64,000 bases of DNA from Bradyrhizobium sediminis. Lineage in GTDB: Bacteria > Pseudomonadota > Alphaproteobacteria > Rhizobiales > Xanthobacteraceae. Position 1 is the first letter of the stretch. Every line of letters begins with the position of its first letter. Below are positions 33,736 to 42,993 of the stretch, piece after piece. The stretch spans positions 682,001-746,000 of the forward strand of contig NZ_CP076135.1 of the NCBI RefSeq assembly GCF_018736105.1, in the 5' to 3' direction. The position numbers and the translations under genes were made by a program. Under the pieces are notes generated by a model. The model was not told the origin of the DNA. It made no database searches and worked only from the letters and a program-made list of their open reading frames with translations.

Positions 33736-35280
33736 ATGAGCGGCGGTTCCTACAACGCGGTGACCTGGCTGCTCGACCGCAACGTCGACGAAGGCCGCGG
33801 CGCAAAACTCGCCTTTACCGACACCGTTTCCGAGCTGACCTATGGCGGCCTGCAGCGGCAGAGCCGGCGCGTCGCCAACATGCTGCGCCGCCTCGGCGTC
33901 CGCCGCGAAGAGCGGGTCGCGATGATCATGCTCGACACCGTCGATTTCCCGGTCGTGTTTCTCGGCGCGATCCGCGCCGGCATCGTGCCGGTGCCGCTCA
34001 ACACGCTGTTGACGTCGGATCAATATGCCTACGTGCTGGCGGATTGCCGCGCGCGGGTGCTGTTCATCTCCGAAGCGCTGCTGCCGGTCGTGAAGGACAT
34101 GGTCGGGCGGCTGCCGGATCTCGAGCATGTCGTGGTCTCCGGCAAGGATGCGCTCGGTCACAAGAAGCTGTCCGACGAACTCGCCGGCGAAAGCGACGTG
34201 TTTGCGACCGCCGCCACCCATCCCGACGAGCCGGCGTTCTGGCTGTATTCGTCCGGCTCGACCGGCATGCCCAAGGGCGTGCGGCATCTGCATTCCAATC
34301 TCGCCGCGACCGCGGATACCTACGCCAGGCAGGTGCTCGGCATCCGCGAGGACGACGTCTGCCTGTCGGCGGCGAAACTGTTCTTCGCCTACGGCCTCGG
34401 CAATGCGCTGACCTTCCCGATGTCGGTCGGCGCCACCACCGTGCTCAATTCCGAGCGGCCGACGCCGGCGCTGATGTTCGCGCTGATGAACAAGTACAAT
34501 CCCACCATCTTCTTCGGCGTGCCGACGCTGTATTCCTCGATGCTCAACGACGAGACGTTGAAGAACGAACCCGCCGGCTCGCGCCTGCGCATCTGCACTT
34601 CCGCCGGCGAGGCGCTGCCGGAATCGGTCGGCAATGCCTGGAAGGCGCGCTTCGGCGTCGACATTCTCGACGGCGTCGGCTCGACCGAACTCCTGCATAT
34701 CTTTCTCTCGAACGCGCCGGGCGACATCAAATACGGCACCTCGGGCCGTCCGGTGCCGGGCTACAAGGTGCGGCTGGTGAACGACGCCGGCGACGACGTG
34801 CCCGACGGCGAGGTCGGCGAACTCCTGGTCGACGCGCCTTCCGCCGGCGAGGGCTACTGGAACCAGCGCAGCAAGACCCGCCAGACCTTTGCCGGCCACT
34901 GGACCCGCACCGGCGACAAATACGTTCGCGACGCCGACGGCCGTTACACCTTCTGCGGCCGCGGCGACGACATGTTCAAGGTGTCCGGCATCTGGGTGTC
35001 GCCGTTCGAGGTCGAGAGCGCGCTGATCACCCATCCCGCGGTGCTGGAAGCCGCAGTGGTGCCCGAGGCCGATCCGGAAGGTCTTTTGAAGCCGAAGGCA
35101 TTCGTGGTGCTGCGGCCGGGCGCCAGCGCGGCCGGCCTGCACGAGGCGCTGAAGGATCACGTCAAGCAGAAGATCGGCCCGTGGAAATATCCGCGCTGGG
35201 TCGAGGTCGTCGATAGCTTGCCGAAAACCGCGACCGGAAAGATCCAGCGGTTCAAGCTAAGGGATGCGAAGGCAAAATAG
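33736..35280 (+). CDS. bclA: Benzoate-CoA ligase
   Basis: AMP-forming ligase of 514 aa that makes benzoyl-CoA from benzoate, ATP and CoA, the entry step of the box pathway. Motifs: LYSSGSTGMPKGV (about 169-181), the benzoate-ligase segment KLFFAYGLGNALTFP, GVGSTELLHIFLSN, the hinge TRTGDKY (about 390-396) and the C-terminal catalytic lysine region PKTATGKIQRFKL. The length and AKLFFAYGLGN segment separate BclA from other ligases. AGGAG 8 nt before ATG 33736 supports the start. It is divergent from boxR and leads the box genes, though a repeat follows it. Confidence 0.93.
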   Translation: MSGGSYNAVTWLLDRNVDEGRGAKLAFTDTVSELTYGGLQRQSRRVANMLRRLGVRREERVAMIMLDTVDFPVVFLGAIRAGIVPVPLNTLLTSDQYAYVLADCRARVLFISEALLPVVKDMVGRLPDLEHVVVSGKDALGHKKLSDELAGESDVFATAATHPDEPAFWLYSSGSTGMPKGVRHLHSNLAATADTYARQVLGIREDDVCLSAAKLFFAYGLGNALTFPMSVGATTVLNSERPTPALMFALMNKYNPTIFFGVPTLYSSMLNDETLKNEPAGSRLRICTSAGEALPESVGNAWKARFGVDILDGVGSTELLHIFLSNAPGDIKYGTSGRPVPGYKVRLVNDAGDDVPDGEVGELLVDAPSAGEGYWNQRSKTRQTFAGHWTRTGDKYVRDADGRYTFCGRGDDMFKVSGIWVSPFEVESALITHPAVLEAAVVPEADPEGLLKPKAFVVLRPGASAAGLHEALKDHVKQKIGPWKYPRWVEVVDSLPKTATGKIQRFKLRDAKAK

Positions 35281-35303
35281 AAGGGAGCACGATCGTCTCC
35301 ACG

Positions 35304-35423
35304 CGTCGTCCCGGCGCACGCCGGGACCCATAACCACCGCCGTTCATTGTTGCGGAAGGTGTTGGCCGGTCTGCCCATACGAGAGGCCGCGGAGTATGGG
35401 TCCCGGCGTGCGCCGGGACGACG
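35304..35423. repeat. Palindromic intergenic repeat (CGTCGTCCCGGCG family), copy 1
   Basis: The first 29 bases (from CGTCGTCCCGGCGCACGCCG, 35304-35332) are repeated as an exact inverted copy at 35395-35423, giving a very stable hairpin with a 62-nt loop. Related elements are at 55065-55187 and 58316-58434. I recognise it as a common Bradyrhizobium intergenic unit. Confidence 0.85.
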
Positions 35424-35469
35424 AGCGAGTGGATTGAAGCGTCTCGATCACCTTCGGAAAGCCAATTTC

Positions 35470-36288
35470 ATGACCGCGCTCTCCCCTGCCGGCTTCCTCC
35501 GCATCGGTGCGTCCGATCTCGAATACCGCATGATCGGTCCGATGCCGGACGACGCGCCGACCCTCGTCATGCTGCACGAAGGTCTCGGCTCGGCCGGGCT
35601 GTGGGGCGATTTTCCGGACCGGCTGCAGGCGGCAACCGGGGCCGGCGTGTTCGTCTATTCGCGCGCCGGCTACGGCGCCTCGAGCCCGGTGCAGCTGCCG
35701 CGCCCGCTCGACTACATGCACATCGAGGCGCGCGAGACCCTGCCGAAGCTGCTCGAGACCATCGGCTTTCGCCGCGGCCTTCTGGTCGGCCATTCCGACG
35801 GCGCCTCGATCGCCGCGATCTACGCCGGTGGCGTTCAGGATTACCGCGTGCGCGGGGTCGCGATGATCGCGCCGCATTTCATCGTTGAGGATATTTCGGT
35901 GGCCTCGATCGCGGAAATCAAGAAGACCTACGAGACGACGGAGCTGAAGTCGAAGCTCGCCCGCTGGCACAAGGATGTCGACAACGCCTTCTACGGCTGG
36001 AACGCCGCCTGGCTCGACCCGAGATTCCGCAACTGGGATATCTGCGAATATCTCGCCTATATCCGCGTGCCGGTGGCGATCCTGCAGGGCGCCGACGACC
36101 AGTATGGGACATTACGGCAGGTCGAGATTGCCGAGGAAGAGTGCTATTGTCCGGTCGATGTGACGATCATCCCGGGCGCCGGACACTCGCCGCATCGCGA
36201 AGCGCCGGAGGCGACGCTGCATGCGATCTCGGATTTCGCAGGACGCATTCTGCACACCCACGAAGGCTCGCAGGGGCGGGCCGCCTGA
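35470..36288 (+). CDS. Alpha/beta hydrolase of the box cluster
   Basis: A 272-aa alpha/beta-hydrolase with nucleophile Ser109 in VGHSDGAS, an acidic residue in QGADDQYG and His in GAGHSPHREAPE. The HEGLGSAGLW oxyanion segment is near residues 36-45. Hydrolases of this type occur in box clusters and may hydrolyse a stalled CoA thioester or a ring-cleavage product; the reaction is not established here. ATG 35470 lies after the repeat; the frame is open further upstream inside it. The DUF309 gene follows by 24 nt. Confidence 0.82.
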   Translation: MTALSPAGFLRIGASDLEYRMIGPMPDDAPTLVMLHEGLGSAGLWGDFPDRLQAATGAGVFVYSRAGYGASSPVQLPRPLDYMHIEARETLPKLLETIGFRRGLLVGHSDGASIAAIYAGGVQDYRVRGVAMIAPHFIVEDISVASIAEIKKTYETTELKSKLARWHKDVDNAFYGWNAAWLDPRFRNWDICEYLAYIRVPVAILQGADDQYGTLRQVEIAEEECYCPVDVTIIPGAGHSPHREAPEATLHAISDFAGRILHTHEGSQGRAA

Positions 36289-36312
36289 GGCGTCGGTCGG
36301 GGCGAGGCCGCG

Positions 36313-36837
36313 ATGAGCCCGCCTCCGTCAGCCGCGAACCAGCTTCCGCTGCCGCAATGGGCCTATGTCCCCGGCGAGACCGCGGACGCCGACGCCGATC
36401 ACGATACGCTGTGGCAGGCCAAGGCGCTGGTGCCCTCCCGGTTCCGCGATTTCGTCCCGGCGCGGCATCCGGCGCTGCGCTACGGGCTGGCGCTCAACGA
36501 TCACGGCTTCTTCTGGGAGTCGCAGCAGATCCTCGAAGCGGTATGGGCGGCAGCGCCGCAAGGCGGCCGCGAGCGCATTCTGCTGCGCGCCTGCATCCAG
36601 ATCGCCGGTGCCAATCTCAAGCTGCGGATGCTGAAGCCGCACGCCGCCGTGCGGCTGTTCGGCGACGCGCTGCGAGAACTCACCACGCTCGGTCTTCGCC
36701 AGGCGGTCGCCGGCGGCGACGGCTTTGCCGACACCTTCCCGACCGCCGTGCTGGCGGCGCTGTTGAAGGGGAGATTGGCGCAGCCGGCGTTATCCAAGGC
36801 GGATTGGGTGAATATCGGCGCCGCCGGCCGCACATGA
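36313..36837 (+). CDS. DUF309 domain protein of the box cluster
   Basis: A 174-aa protein of the DUF309 family, with the helical signature FHGFFWE-like here as LNDHGFFWESQQILEAVWAAAP (about residues 62-83) and the following ERILLRACIQIAGANLKL helix. DUF309 proteins are small, helical and of unknown role. In box clusters they sit next to the alpha/beta hydrolase gene, as here. It precedes the regulatory region of boxC. Confidence 0.8.
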   Translation: MSPPPSAANQLPLPQWAYVPGETADADADHDTLWQAKALVPSRFRDFVPARHPALRYGLALNDHGFFWESQQILEAVWAAAPQGGRERILLRACIQIAGANLKLRMLKPHAAVRLFGDALRELTTLGLRQAVAGGDGFADTFPTAVLAALLKGRLAQPALSKADWVNIGAAGRT

Positions 36838-36844
36838 AGCAAAA

Positions 36845-36858
36845 TGCATCTTTTTGTA
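36845..36858. promoter_or_regulatory. Near-match BoxR-type site upstream of boxC
   Basis: TGCA-TCTTTT-TGTA differs from the BzdR/BoxR operator TGCA-N6-TGCA by one base. It lies 28 bp upstream of the perfect copy at 36886, in the same AT-rich region. Confidence 0.5.
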
Positions 36859-36885
36859 TTTTTTGGTAGACAAACCAAAAAAACA

Positions 36886-36899
36886 TGCACTATTGTGCA
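36886..36899. promoter_or_regulatory. BoxR/BzdR-type operator upstream of boxC
   Basis: TGCA-CTATTG-TGCA matches the TGCA-N6-TGCA operator known for BzdR and BoxR exactly. It lies 46 bp before the boxC ATG, in an AT-rich stretch that contrasts with the surrounding GC-rich DNA. The regulator is encoded in the same cluster at 32677-33576. Confidence 0.75.
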
Positions 36900-36944
36900 T
36901 CTAACGTCAGATAGCTCATACCTCAAGAAACCCAAGGGTGGCCC

Positions 36945-38633
36945 ATGGCCGGTGAAGATCGCGTCCTTTCAGGCGGCGCGAAATACATCGATTTTCAGAC
37001 CGATCCGTCGCGTTACCGGCACTGGAAGCTGGACGTCGCAGGCGACGTCGCGACGCTGACCATGGATGTCGACGAGAACGGAGGCCTGTTCGAAGGCTAC
37101 CAGCTCAAGCTCAATTCCTACGATCTCGGCGTCGACATCGAGCTCGCGGACGCCGTGCAGCGGCTGCGCTTCGAGCATCCCGAGGTCAAGGTCGTGGTGA
37201 TGCGCTCGGGCAAGAACCGCGTGTTCTGCGCCGGCGCCAATATCCGCATGCTGGCGGGCTCCACCCACGCCCACAAGGTCAATTTCTGCAAGTTCACCAA
37301 CGAGACCCGCAACGGGCTGGAGGACTCATCCGAGAATTCCGGCCAGCGCTTCATCACCGTCGTCAACGGCACCGCGGCCGGCGGCGGTTATGAACTGGCG
37401 CTGGCGACCGATCACATCATCATGGCCGACGACGGCGCCGCCGCCGTGGCGCTGCCGGAAGTGCCGCTGCTGGCGGTCTTGCCGGGCACCGGCGGCCTGA
37501 CGCGGGTGGTCGACAAGCGCAAGGTGCGCCGCGACCACGCCGACTTCTTCTGCACCATCGAGGAAGGCATCAAGGGCAAGCGCGCGGTGCAGTGGCGCCT
37601 GGTCGACGAGATCGTGCCGAACAGCAAGCTGGAAGCCAAGGTCGCCGAGCGCGCCAGGGAATTCGCCGCCGCCTCGAAGCGCAACGGCACCGGCAAGGGC
37701 ATTGCGCTGACGAAACTCAACCGCACCATCGACGAAAACAGCATCCGCTACGGCTTTGTCAGCGTCGACATCGATCGCGCGGCGCGCATCGCCACCATCT
37801 CGATCAAGGCGCCGGAGGAGGCCCCGCCCGCCGATATCGACGGCATGATCGCCAAGGGCGCCTCGTTCTGGCCGCTGCAGGTAGCGCGCGAACTCGACGA
37901 TGCGATCCTGCATCTTCGCATCAACGAACTCGAGATCGCGATGCTGGTGTTCAAATCGCATGGCGATGCCGCCAATGTGCTGGCCTGCGACGCCTTCCTG
38001 GAAGCCAACAAGGCACACTGGCTGGTCAACGAGATCAGGCAGTACTGGAAGCGGGTGCTGAAGCGCGTCGACGTCACCTCGCGCACGCTGGTGACGCTGG
38101 TCGAGCCCGGCTCCTGCTTCGCCGGCACGCTGGCCGAACTCGTGTTCGCGGCCGACCGCTCCTACATGCTGATCGGTTCGCGGCAGGGCGATAACCGCAG
38201 CCCCCCGGCCATCAAGCTCTCGGCGATGAATTTCGGGCCCTATCCGATGAGCCACGGCCTGACGCGCCTGCAGTCGCGTTTCCTGGCCGATCCTTCCGAT
38301 CTCGATCGTGCCAAGGCGAAGATCGGCGAGGCGCTCGACGCCGAGGAGGCCGAGGCGCTCGGCCTCGTCACCTTCGCGCTCGACGATATCGACTGGGACG
38401 ACGAAGTCAGGGTGTTCTTCGAGGAGCGCGCCAGCTTCTCGCCCGACAGTCTCACCGGCATGGAAGCGAATCTGCGCTTCGTGGGCCCTGAGACCATGGA
38501 ATCGAAAATCTTCTCGCGCCTGACTGCTTGGCAGAACTGGATCTTTCAGCGGCCCAACGCGGTCGGCGAAGAGGGCGCGCTGCGCCGCTACGGCACCGGC
38601 CAGAAGGCGCAGTTCGATATGACGAGAGTTTAG
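36945..38633 (+). CDS. boxC: Benzoyl-CoA-dihydrodiol lyase
   Basis: A 562-aa enzyme of the crotonase superfamily, the normal BoxC length. BoxC opens the ring of 2,3-epoxybenzoyl-CoA hydrolytically, releasing formate and yielding 3,4-dehydroadipyl-CoA semialdehyde. Visible are FCAGANIRMLAG (about 88-99, oxyanion loop) and NGTAAGGGYELALATDHIIM (about 142-161), the crotonase core, followed by a second crotonase-like half with LVEPGSCFAGTLAELVFAAD. A promoter with BoxR-type operators precedes it. An inverted repeat separates it from boxB1. Confidence 0.94.
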   Translation: MAGEDRVLSGGAKYIDFQTDPSRYRHWKLDVAGDVATLTMDVDENGGLFEGYQLKLNSYDLGVDIELADAVQRLRFEHPEVKVVVMRSGKNRVFCAGANIRMLAGSTHAHKVNFCKFTNETRNGLEDSSENSGQRFITVVNGTAAGGGYELALATDHIIMADDGAAAVALPEVPLLAVLPGTGGLTRVVDKRKVRRDHADFFCTIEEGIKGKRAVQWRLVDEIVPNSKLEAKVAERAREFAAASKRNGTGKGIALTKLNRTIDENSIRYGFVSVDIDRAARIATISIKAPEEAPPADIDGMIAKGASFWPLQVARELDDAILHLRINELEIAMLVFKSHGDAANVLACDAFLEANKAHWLVNEIRQYWKRVLKRVDVTSRTLVTLVEPGSCFAGTLAELVFAADRSYMLIGSRQGDNRSPPAIKLSAMNFGPYPMSHGLTRLQSRFLADPSDLDRAKAKIGEALDAEEAEALGLVTFALDDIDWDDEVRVFFEERASFSPDSLTGMEANLRFVGPETMESKIFSRLTAWQNWIFQRPNAVGEEGALRRYGTGQKAQFDMTRV

Positions 38634-38634
38634 C

Positions 38635-38683
38635 GGCGAATAGCGAATAGCTGTTCCTTTCCATTCGCTACTCGCCATTCGCC
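38635..38683. repeat. Inverted repeat of the GCGAATGGCGAATAG family, copy 3
   Basis: GGCGAATAGCGAATAGC (38635 on) pairs with CATTCGCTACTCGCCATTCG (38662 on). It lies between boxC and boxB1, one base after the boxC stop. Confidence 0.8.
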
Positions 38684-38716
38684 AAACAAGATCGCTCCAA
38701 CACAGGAGGCCCTGCC

Positions 38717-40171
38717 ATGAACGTCAACATCATGAACGTCGACTACTCCACCAAGATTCCCAACAACGTGAATCTCGCGGAGGACCGCCAGGTGCTGAAG
38801 GCCCTGGAAGGCTGGCATCCCGGCTATCTCGACTGGTGGAACGACATGGGGCCGGAAGGTTTCCAGGAATCGCTAGTGTACCTGCGCACGGCCGTCAGCG
38901 TCGATCCCAAAGGCTGGGCCAAGTTCGATTACGTGCGCATGCCGGAATACCGCTGGGGCATCCTGCTTGCTCCGCAAGACCCGGACCGAAGGGTGAATTT
39001 CGGTCAGCACCTGGGAGAAAAGGCCTGGCAGGAAGTGCCCGGCGAGTATCGTGCCATGTTGCGCCGTCTCGTCGTGGTCCAGGGCGACACCGAGCCTGCA
39101 TCCGTCGAACAGCAGCGCCATCTCGGGAAAACCGCGCCGTCGCTTTACGACATGCGCAACCTGTTCCAGGTCAACGTCGAGGAAGGCCGCCATCTCTGGG
39201 CCATGGTCTACCTGCTGCAGAAATATTTCGGCCGCGACGGCCGCGAGGAAGCCGACGAATTGTTGCGCCGCCGTTCCGGCGATGCCGACGCGCCGCGCAT
39301 GCTGGGCGCCTTCAATGAGGCCACGCCGGACTGGCTGTCGTTCTTCATGTTCACCTTCTTTACCGACCGTGACGGCAAGATGCAGCTCGAGAGCCTTGCG
39401 CAATCCGGCTTCGATCCGCTGTCGCGCAGCTGCCGCTTCATGCTGACCGAGGAGGCTCACCACATGTTCGTCGGCGAGACCGGCGTCGGCCGCGTCCTGC
39501 AGCGCACCTGCGAGGCCATGAAGGAGGCGGGCATCGACGATCCCTATGCGATCGAGAAGGTGCGTGCGCTCGGCGTGATCGACCTGCCGACCATCCAGAA
39601 GAAGCTGAACCTGCACTATACGCTTTCGCTCGACCTGTTCGGCTCGGAAGTCTCGACCAATGCCGCGAATTTCTACAATGCGGGCCTGAAGGGCCGCTTT
39701 CAGGAAACCAAGATCGACGACGATCACCGCCTGACCAACGACTTCTACAAGGTCCTGAAGCTGGTCGACGGCAAGATCGCGCTGGTCGACGAGCCGGCGC
39801 TGACGGCGTTGAACATGCGGCTGCGCGATGACTACTCGGCCGACTGCGAAAAGGGCGTCGAGCGCTGGAACAAGATCATCGAAAAGGCCGGCGTCAACTT
39901 CCGTCTCGAGTTGCCGCATACCGCGTTCCACCGCCAGATCGGCGAATTCAGGGACGTCAACGCGACACCCAAGGGCGTCATCGTCAGCGCCGCCGAATGG
40001 GCCAAGGTCAAAAACGACTATCTGCCCTCGCCCTCCGATGGCGATTTCATCGCCTCGTTGATGGAGCCTGTCAGCGAACCGGGCCAATACGCGAAATGGA
40101 TTGCCCCGCCGAAGATGGGCATCGACAACAAGCCGGGCGATTTCGAATATGTGAAGATCGAGGCGGCGTGA
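38717..40171 (+). CDS. boxB: Benzoyl-CoA 2,3-epoxidase, oxygenase subunit BoxB, copy 1
   Basis: Diiron oxygenase of 484 aa. BoxB with its reductase BoxA converts benzoyl-CoA to 2,3-epoxybenzoyl-CoA. The expected iron ligands are all present at spacing matching known BoxB: Glu126 (DTEPAS), Glu156 and His159 (VEEGRHL), Asp217 (FFTDRDG), Glu246 and His249 (TEEAHHMF). The gene starts with AGGAGG upstream of ATG 38717. The next gene, boxA, starts 19 nt after the stop. A second boxB about 80% identical in protein lies after boxA; the two begin with the same 20-residue block apart from one position. Confidence 0.94.
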   Translation: MNVNIMNVDYSTKIPNNVNLAEDRQVLKALEGWHPGYLDWWNDMGPEGFQESLVYLRTAVSVDPKGWAKFDYVRMPEYRWGILLAPQDPDRRVNFGQHLGEKAWQEVPGEYRAMLRRLVVVQGDTEPASVEQQRHLGKTAPSLYDMRNLFQVNVEEGRHLWAMVYLLQKYFGRDGREEADELLRRRSGDADAPRMLGAFNEATPDWLSFFMFTFFTDRDGKMQLESLAQSGFDPLSRSCRFMLTEEAHHMFVGETGVGRVLQRTCEAMKEAGIDDPYAIEKVRALGVIDLPTIQKKLNLHYTLSLDLFGSEVSTNAANFYNAGLKGRFQETKIDDDHRLTNDFYKVLKLVDGKIALVDEPALTALNMRLRDDYSADCEKGVERWNKIIEKAGVNFRLELPHTAFHRQIGEFRDVNATPKGVIVSAAEWAKVKNDYLPSPSDGDFIASLMEPVSEPGQYAKWIAPPKMGIDNKPGDFEYVKIEAA

Positions 40172-40190
40172 CCGGGCCGGGCTGAACGAA

Positions 40191-41396
40191 ATGGACGCGC
40201 CTGTTCAGGAGGTGATCAAGCAGCATCTCATCGACCCCGAAATATGTATTCGCTGCAATACCTGCGAAGAAACATGTCCGGTCGATGCGGTGACGCATGA
40301 CGGCAACAACTATGTCGTTGACGCCGGCATCTGCAATCACTGCATGGACTGCATTTCGCCCTGTCCCACCGGGTCGATCGACAACTGGCGCGTGGTCACC
40401 AGGCCCTATTCGCTGCAGGAGCAGTTTTCCTGGAGCGAACTGCCGACGCAGGAGGATGTCGCCGTCAATGCCGGCGGCGCCGCCGCCATCGATGCGCTGG
40501 AGGACGACGTCAGCAAGCTGCTGGAGGAGGCGCGCAAGGGGTTGGGCGGCAAGCCGGTTGCCCCGCATTCCGCCGGCAAGCCGACCGTCAATCTCTACAA
40601 CCGCGGCAAGCCTGCAACCGCGACCGTGACCGGGAACTTCCGGTTGACCGATGCGGCCTCGGATTCCGACATTCGGCACATCATCCTGGATTTTGGCAAT
40701 CAGCCGTTTCCGGTTCTGGAAGGCCAAAGCATCGGTATCGTGGTGCCCGGCGTCGACGCCGGCGGCAATGCCCATCATCCGCGGCTGTATTCCGTCGCCA
40801 GTTCGCGCGACGGCGAGAAGCGGAACGCCAACAACCTCGCGCTTACCGTGAAGCGGGTAGACGGCGGCTTGTGCTCGAATTATCTCTGCGACCTGCCGCG
40901 CGGCGCGAAGATCCAGGTCACCGGTCCCTTTGGCGCGACCTTCCTGATGCCGGACGATCCCGCCGCGAATATCATCATGATCTGTACGGGTACCGGTTCC
41001 GCACCGTTCCGCGGCTTCACCGAGCGGCGCCGCCGTGCGATGCCGGACGCCGCGGGCAGGCTGCTGCTGTTCTTTGGCGCGCGGCGGCCCGAAGAATTGC
41101 CGTATTTCGGGCCGTTGCAGAAGGTGCCGGAGAAACTGCTCGGAAAATTCTTCTGCTATTCACGCGTGCCGAACGAGCCTCGCGTCTATGTGCAGGATCG
41201 TATCCGCTCCGAGGCCGGGGAAATCGCGAAACTGCTCGCCGATTCCAATACACACGTCTATATTTGCGGGCTCAGGGGCATGGAAAGCGGCGTCGACGAA
41301 GCTTTCGCCGATGCCTGCCGTGCCGCATCGCTCGACTGGTCGGCGCTGAAACCCGCCATGCGCGAGAGCGGGCGCTATCATGTCGAGACATATTAG
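40191..41396 (+). CDS. boxA: Benzoyl-CoA epoxidase reductase component BoxA
   Basis: Iron-sulfur flavoprotein of 401 aa that passes electrons from NADPH to BoxB. The N-terminus holds two [4Fe-4S] ferredoxin motifs: Cys19, 22, 25, 29 and Cys48, 51, 54, 58 (each CxxCxxCxxxCP). The C-terminal two thirds is a ferredoxin-NADP reductase: [11 protein letters not shown] binds FAD and [12 protein letters not shown] the nicotinamide nucleotide. It lies between the two boxB genes, 19 nt after boxB1 and 65 nt before boxB2, so either can be its partner. ATG 40191 puts the first cluster normally. Confidence 0.94.
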   Translation: MDAPVQEVIKQHLIDPEICIRCNTCEETCPVDAVTHDGNNYVVDAGICNHCMDCISPCPTGSIDNWRVVTRPYSLQEQFSWSELPTQEDVAVNAGGAAAIDALEDDVSKLLEEARKGLGGKPVAPHSAGKPTVNLYNRGKPATATVTGNFRLTDAASDSDIRHIILDFGNQPFPVLEGQSIGIVVPGVDAGGNAHHPRLYSVASSRDGEKRNANNLALTVKRVDGGLCSNYLCDLPRGAKIQVTGPFGATFLMPDDPAANIIMICTGTGSAPFRGFTERRRRAMPDAAGRLLLFFGARRPEELPYFGPLQKVPEKLLGKFFCYSRVPNEPRVYVQDRIRSEAGEIAKLLADSNTHVYICGLRGMESGVDEAFADACRAASLDWSALKPAMRESGRYHVETY

Positions 41397-41461
41397 CATC
41401 TGTTGGTGATGGAAGCCGCGGGTTGCGCCATACAACACCGCCCGACACGGGAGAGCTTGCC

Positions 41462-42913
41462 ATGAACGTCAACATCATGAACGTCGACTACTCCACCAAG
41501 ATTCCCAACAACGTGAATCTCAGCGAGGACCGGCAGGTGCTCAAGGCGCTGGAGGGCTGGCACCCCGGTTACATGAACTGGTGGGGCGACATGGGCCCGG
41601 AAGGCTTCCAGCAGTCGCTGGTCTATCTGCGCACCGCCTATTCGGTCGATCCGCGCGGCTGGGCCAAGTTCGACTACGTCAAGATGCCGGATTACCGCTG
41701 GGGCATCCTGCTTGCGCCACAGGAAGAGAATCGCGTCATCCCGTTCGGGGAACATTATGGCGAGCCGGCCTGGCAGGAAGTCCCCGGCGAGCATCGCGCC
41801 ATGCTGCGCCGCCTGATCGTGATCCAGGGCGACACCGAGCCGGCTTCGGTCGAGCAGCAGCGCCATCTCGGCAAGACCGCGCCCTCGCTCTACGATCTGC
41901 GCAACCTGTTCCAGGTCAATGTCGAGGAAGGCCGCCATCTCTGGGCCATGGTCTATCTGCTGCAGAAATATTTCGGCCGCGACGGCCGCGAGGAGGCCGA
42001 CGATCTGTTGCGCCGGCGCTCCGGCGACGCCGACGCGCCGCGCATGCTGGGCGCCTTCAACGAGGCGACGCCGGACTGGCTGTCGTTCTTCATGTTCACC
42101 TATTTCACCGACCGCGACGGCAAGATGCAGTTGCATTCGCTGGCGCAGTCCGGCTTCGATCCGTTGTCGCGCACCTGCCGCTTCATGCTGACCGAAGAGG
42201 CGCATCACATGTTCGTCGGCGAGACCGGCATCAGCCGCGTGGTGCAGCGGACCTGCGAAGCCATGAAGGCCGCCGGGATCGGCGACCCTACCGACATCGC
42301 CCGGGTCCGCGCGCTCGGGGTGATCGATCTTCCGACCATCCAGAAGAAGCTCAACCTGCATTACACGCTGTCGCTCGACCTGTTCGGCTCGGAGGTGTCG
42401 ACCAACGCGGCCAACGCCTTCAATGCCGGCATCAAGGGCCGCTATCACGAGACCCAGATCAAGGACGATCACCAACTCAAGAACGACACCTATCCGGTGC
42501 TCAAGCTGGTCAACGGCGAGATCAAGCGCGTCGACGAGCCGGCGCTCACCGCGCTCAACATGCGGCTGCGCGACGACTACAGCCAGGACTGCGTCAAGGG
42601 CCTGCTGCGCTGGAACAAGATCATCTCGACATCAGGCTACGACTTCAAGCTGACGCTGCCGAACGTCGCGTTCCATCGCCAGATCGGCGAGTTCAAGGAC
42701 GTCCATGCCACGCCCGACGGCCTCCTGATCGACGACGCCACCTGGAACAAGCGCCGCAACGATTGGCTGCCTTCGCCCGACGACGGCGACTTCATCGCCT
42801 CGCTGATGCAGCCGGTGACCGAGATCGGCGGCTTCGCGCCCTGGATCTCGCCGCCCAAGGTCGGCATCGACAACAAGCCCGGCGATTTCGAGTATGTGAA
42901 GATCGAGACGTGA
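41462..42913 (+). CDS. boxB: Benzoyl-CoA 2,3-epoxidase, oxygenase subunit BoxB, copy 2
   Basis: Second BoxB, 483 aa, about 80% identical by eye to the copy at 38717. All six diiron ligand positions are kept (Glu126, Glu156, His159, Asp217, Glu246, His249). Differences cluster in residues about 86-103 (EENRVIPFGEHYG here) and in the C-terminal third (residues 280-480). The 5' coding end and the bases just before the ATG are nearly identical to copy 1, indicating duplication with later divergence. The open frame continues upstream within boxA, but ATG 41462 aligns exactly with copy 1. Both copies look functional. Confidence 0.93.
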   Translation: MNVNIMNVDYSTKIPNNVNLSEDRQVLKALEGWHPGYMNWWGDMGPEGFQQSLVYLRTAYSVDPRGWAKFDYVKMPDYRWGILLAPQEENRVIPFGEHYGEPAWQEVPGEHRAMLRRLIVIQGDTEPASVEQQRHLGKTAPSLYDLRNLFQVNVEEGRHLWAMVYLLQKYFGRDGREEADDLLRRRSGDADAPRMLGAFNEATPDWLSFFMFTYFTDRDGKMQLHSLAQSGFDPLSRTCRFMLTEEAHHMFVGETGISRVVQRTCEAMKAAGIGDPTDIARVRALGVIDLPTIQKKLNLHYTLSLDLFGSEVSTNAANAFNAGIKGRYHETQIKDDHQLKNDTYPVLKLVNGEIKRVDEPALTALNMRLRDDYSQDCVKGLLRWNKIISTSGYDFKLTLPNVAFHRQIGEFKDVHATPDGLLIDDATWNKRRNDWLPSPDDGDFIASLMQPVTEIGGFAPWISPPKVGIDNKPGDFEYVKIET

Positions 42914-42920
42914 GTGAGTT

Positions 42921-42979
42921 GGCGCATGGCGAGTAGCGAATGGAGGAACTTCCATTCGCCATTCGTTACCCGCCATTCA
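42921..42979. repeat. Inverted repeat of the GCGAATGGCGAATAG family, copy 4
   Basis: GGCGCATGGCGAGTAGCGAA (42921 on) pairs imperfectly with CATTCGCCATTCGTTACCCG (42953 on). It lies between convergent boxB2 and SDR genes and ends 14 nt before the SDR stop, so it is a likely shared transcript end. Confidence 0.75.
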
Positions 42980-42993
42980 CCCGTCGTCGCCCC

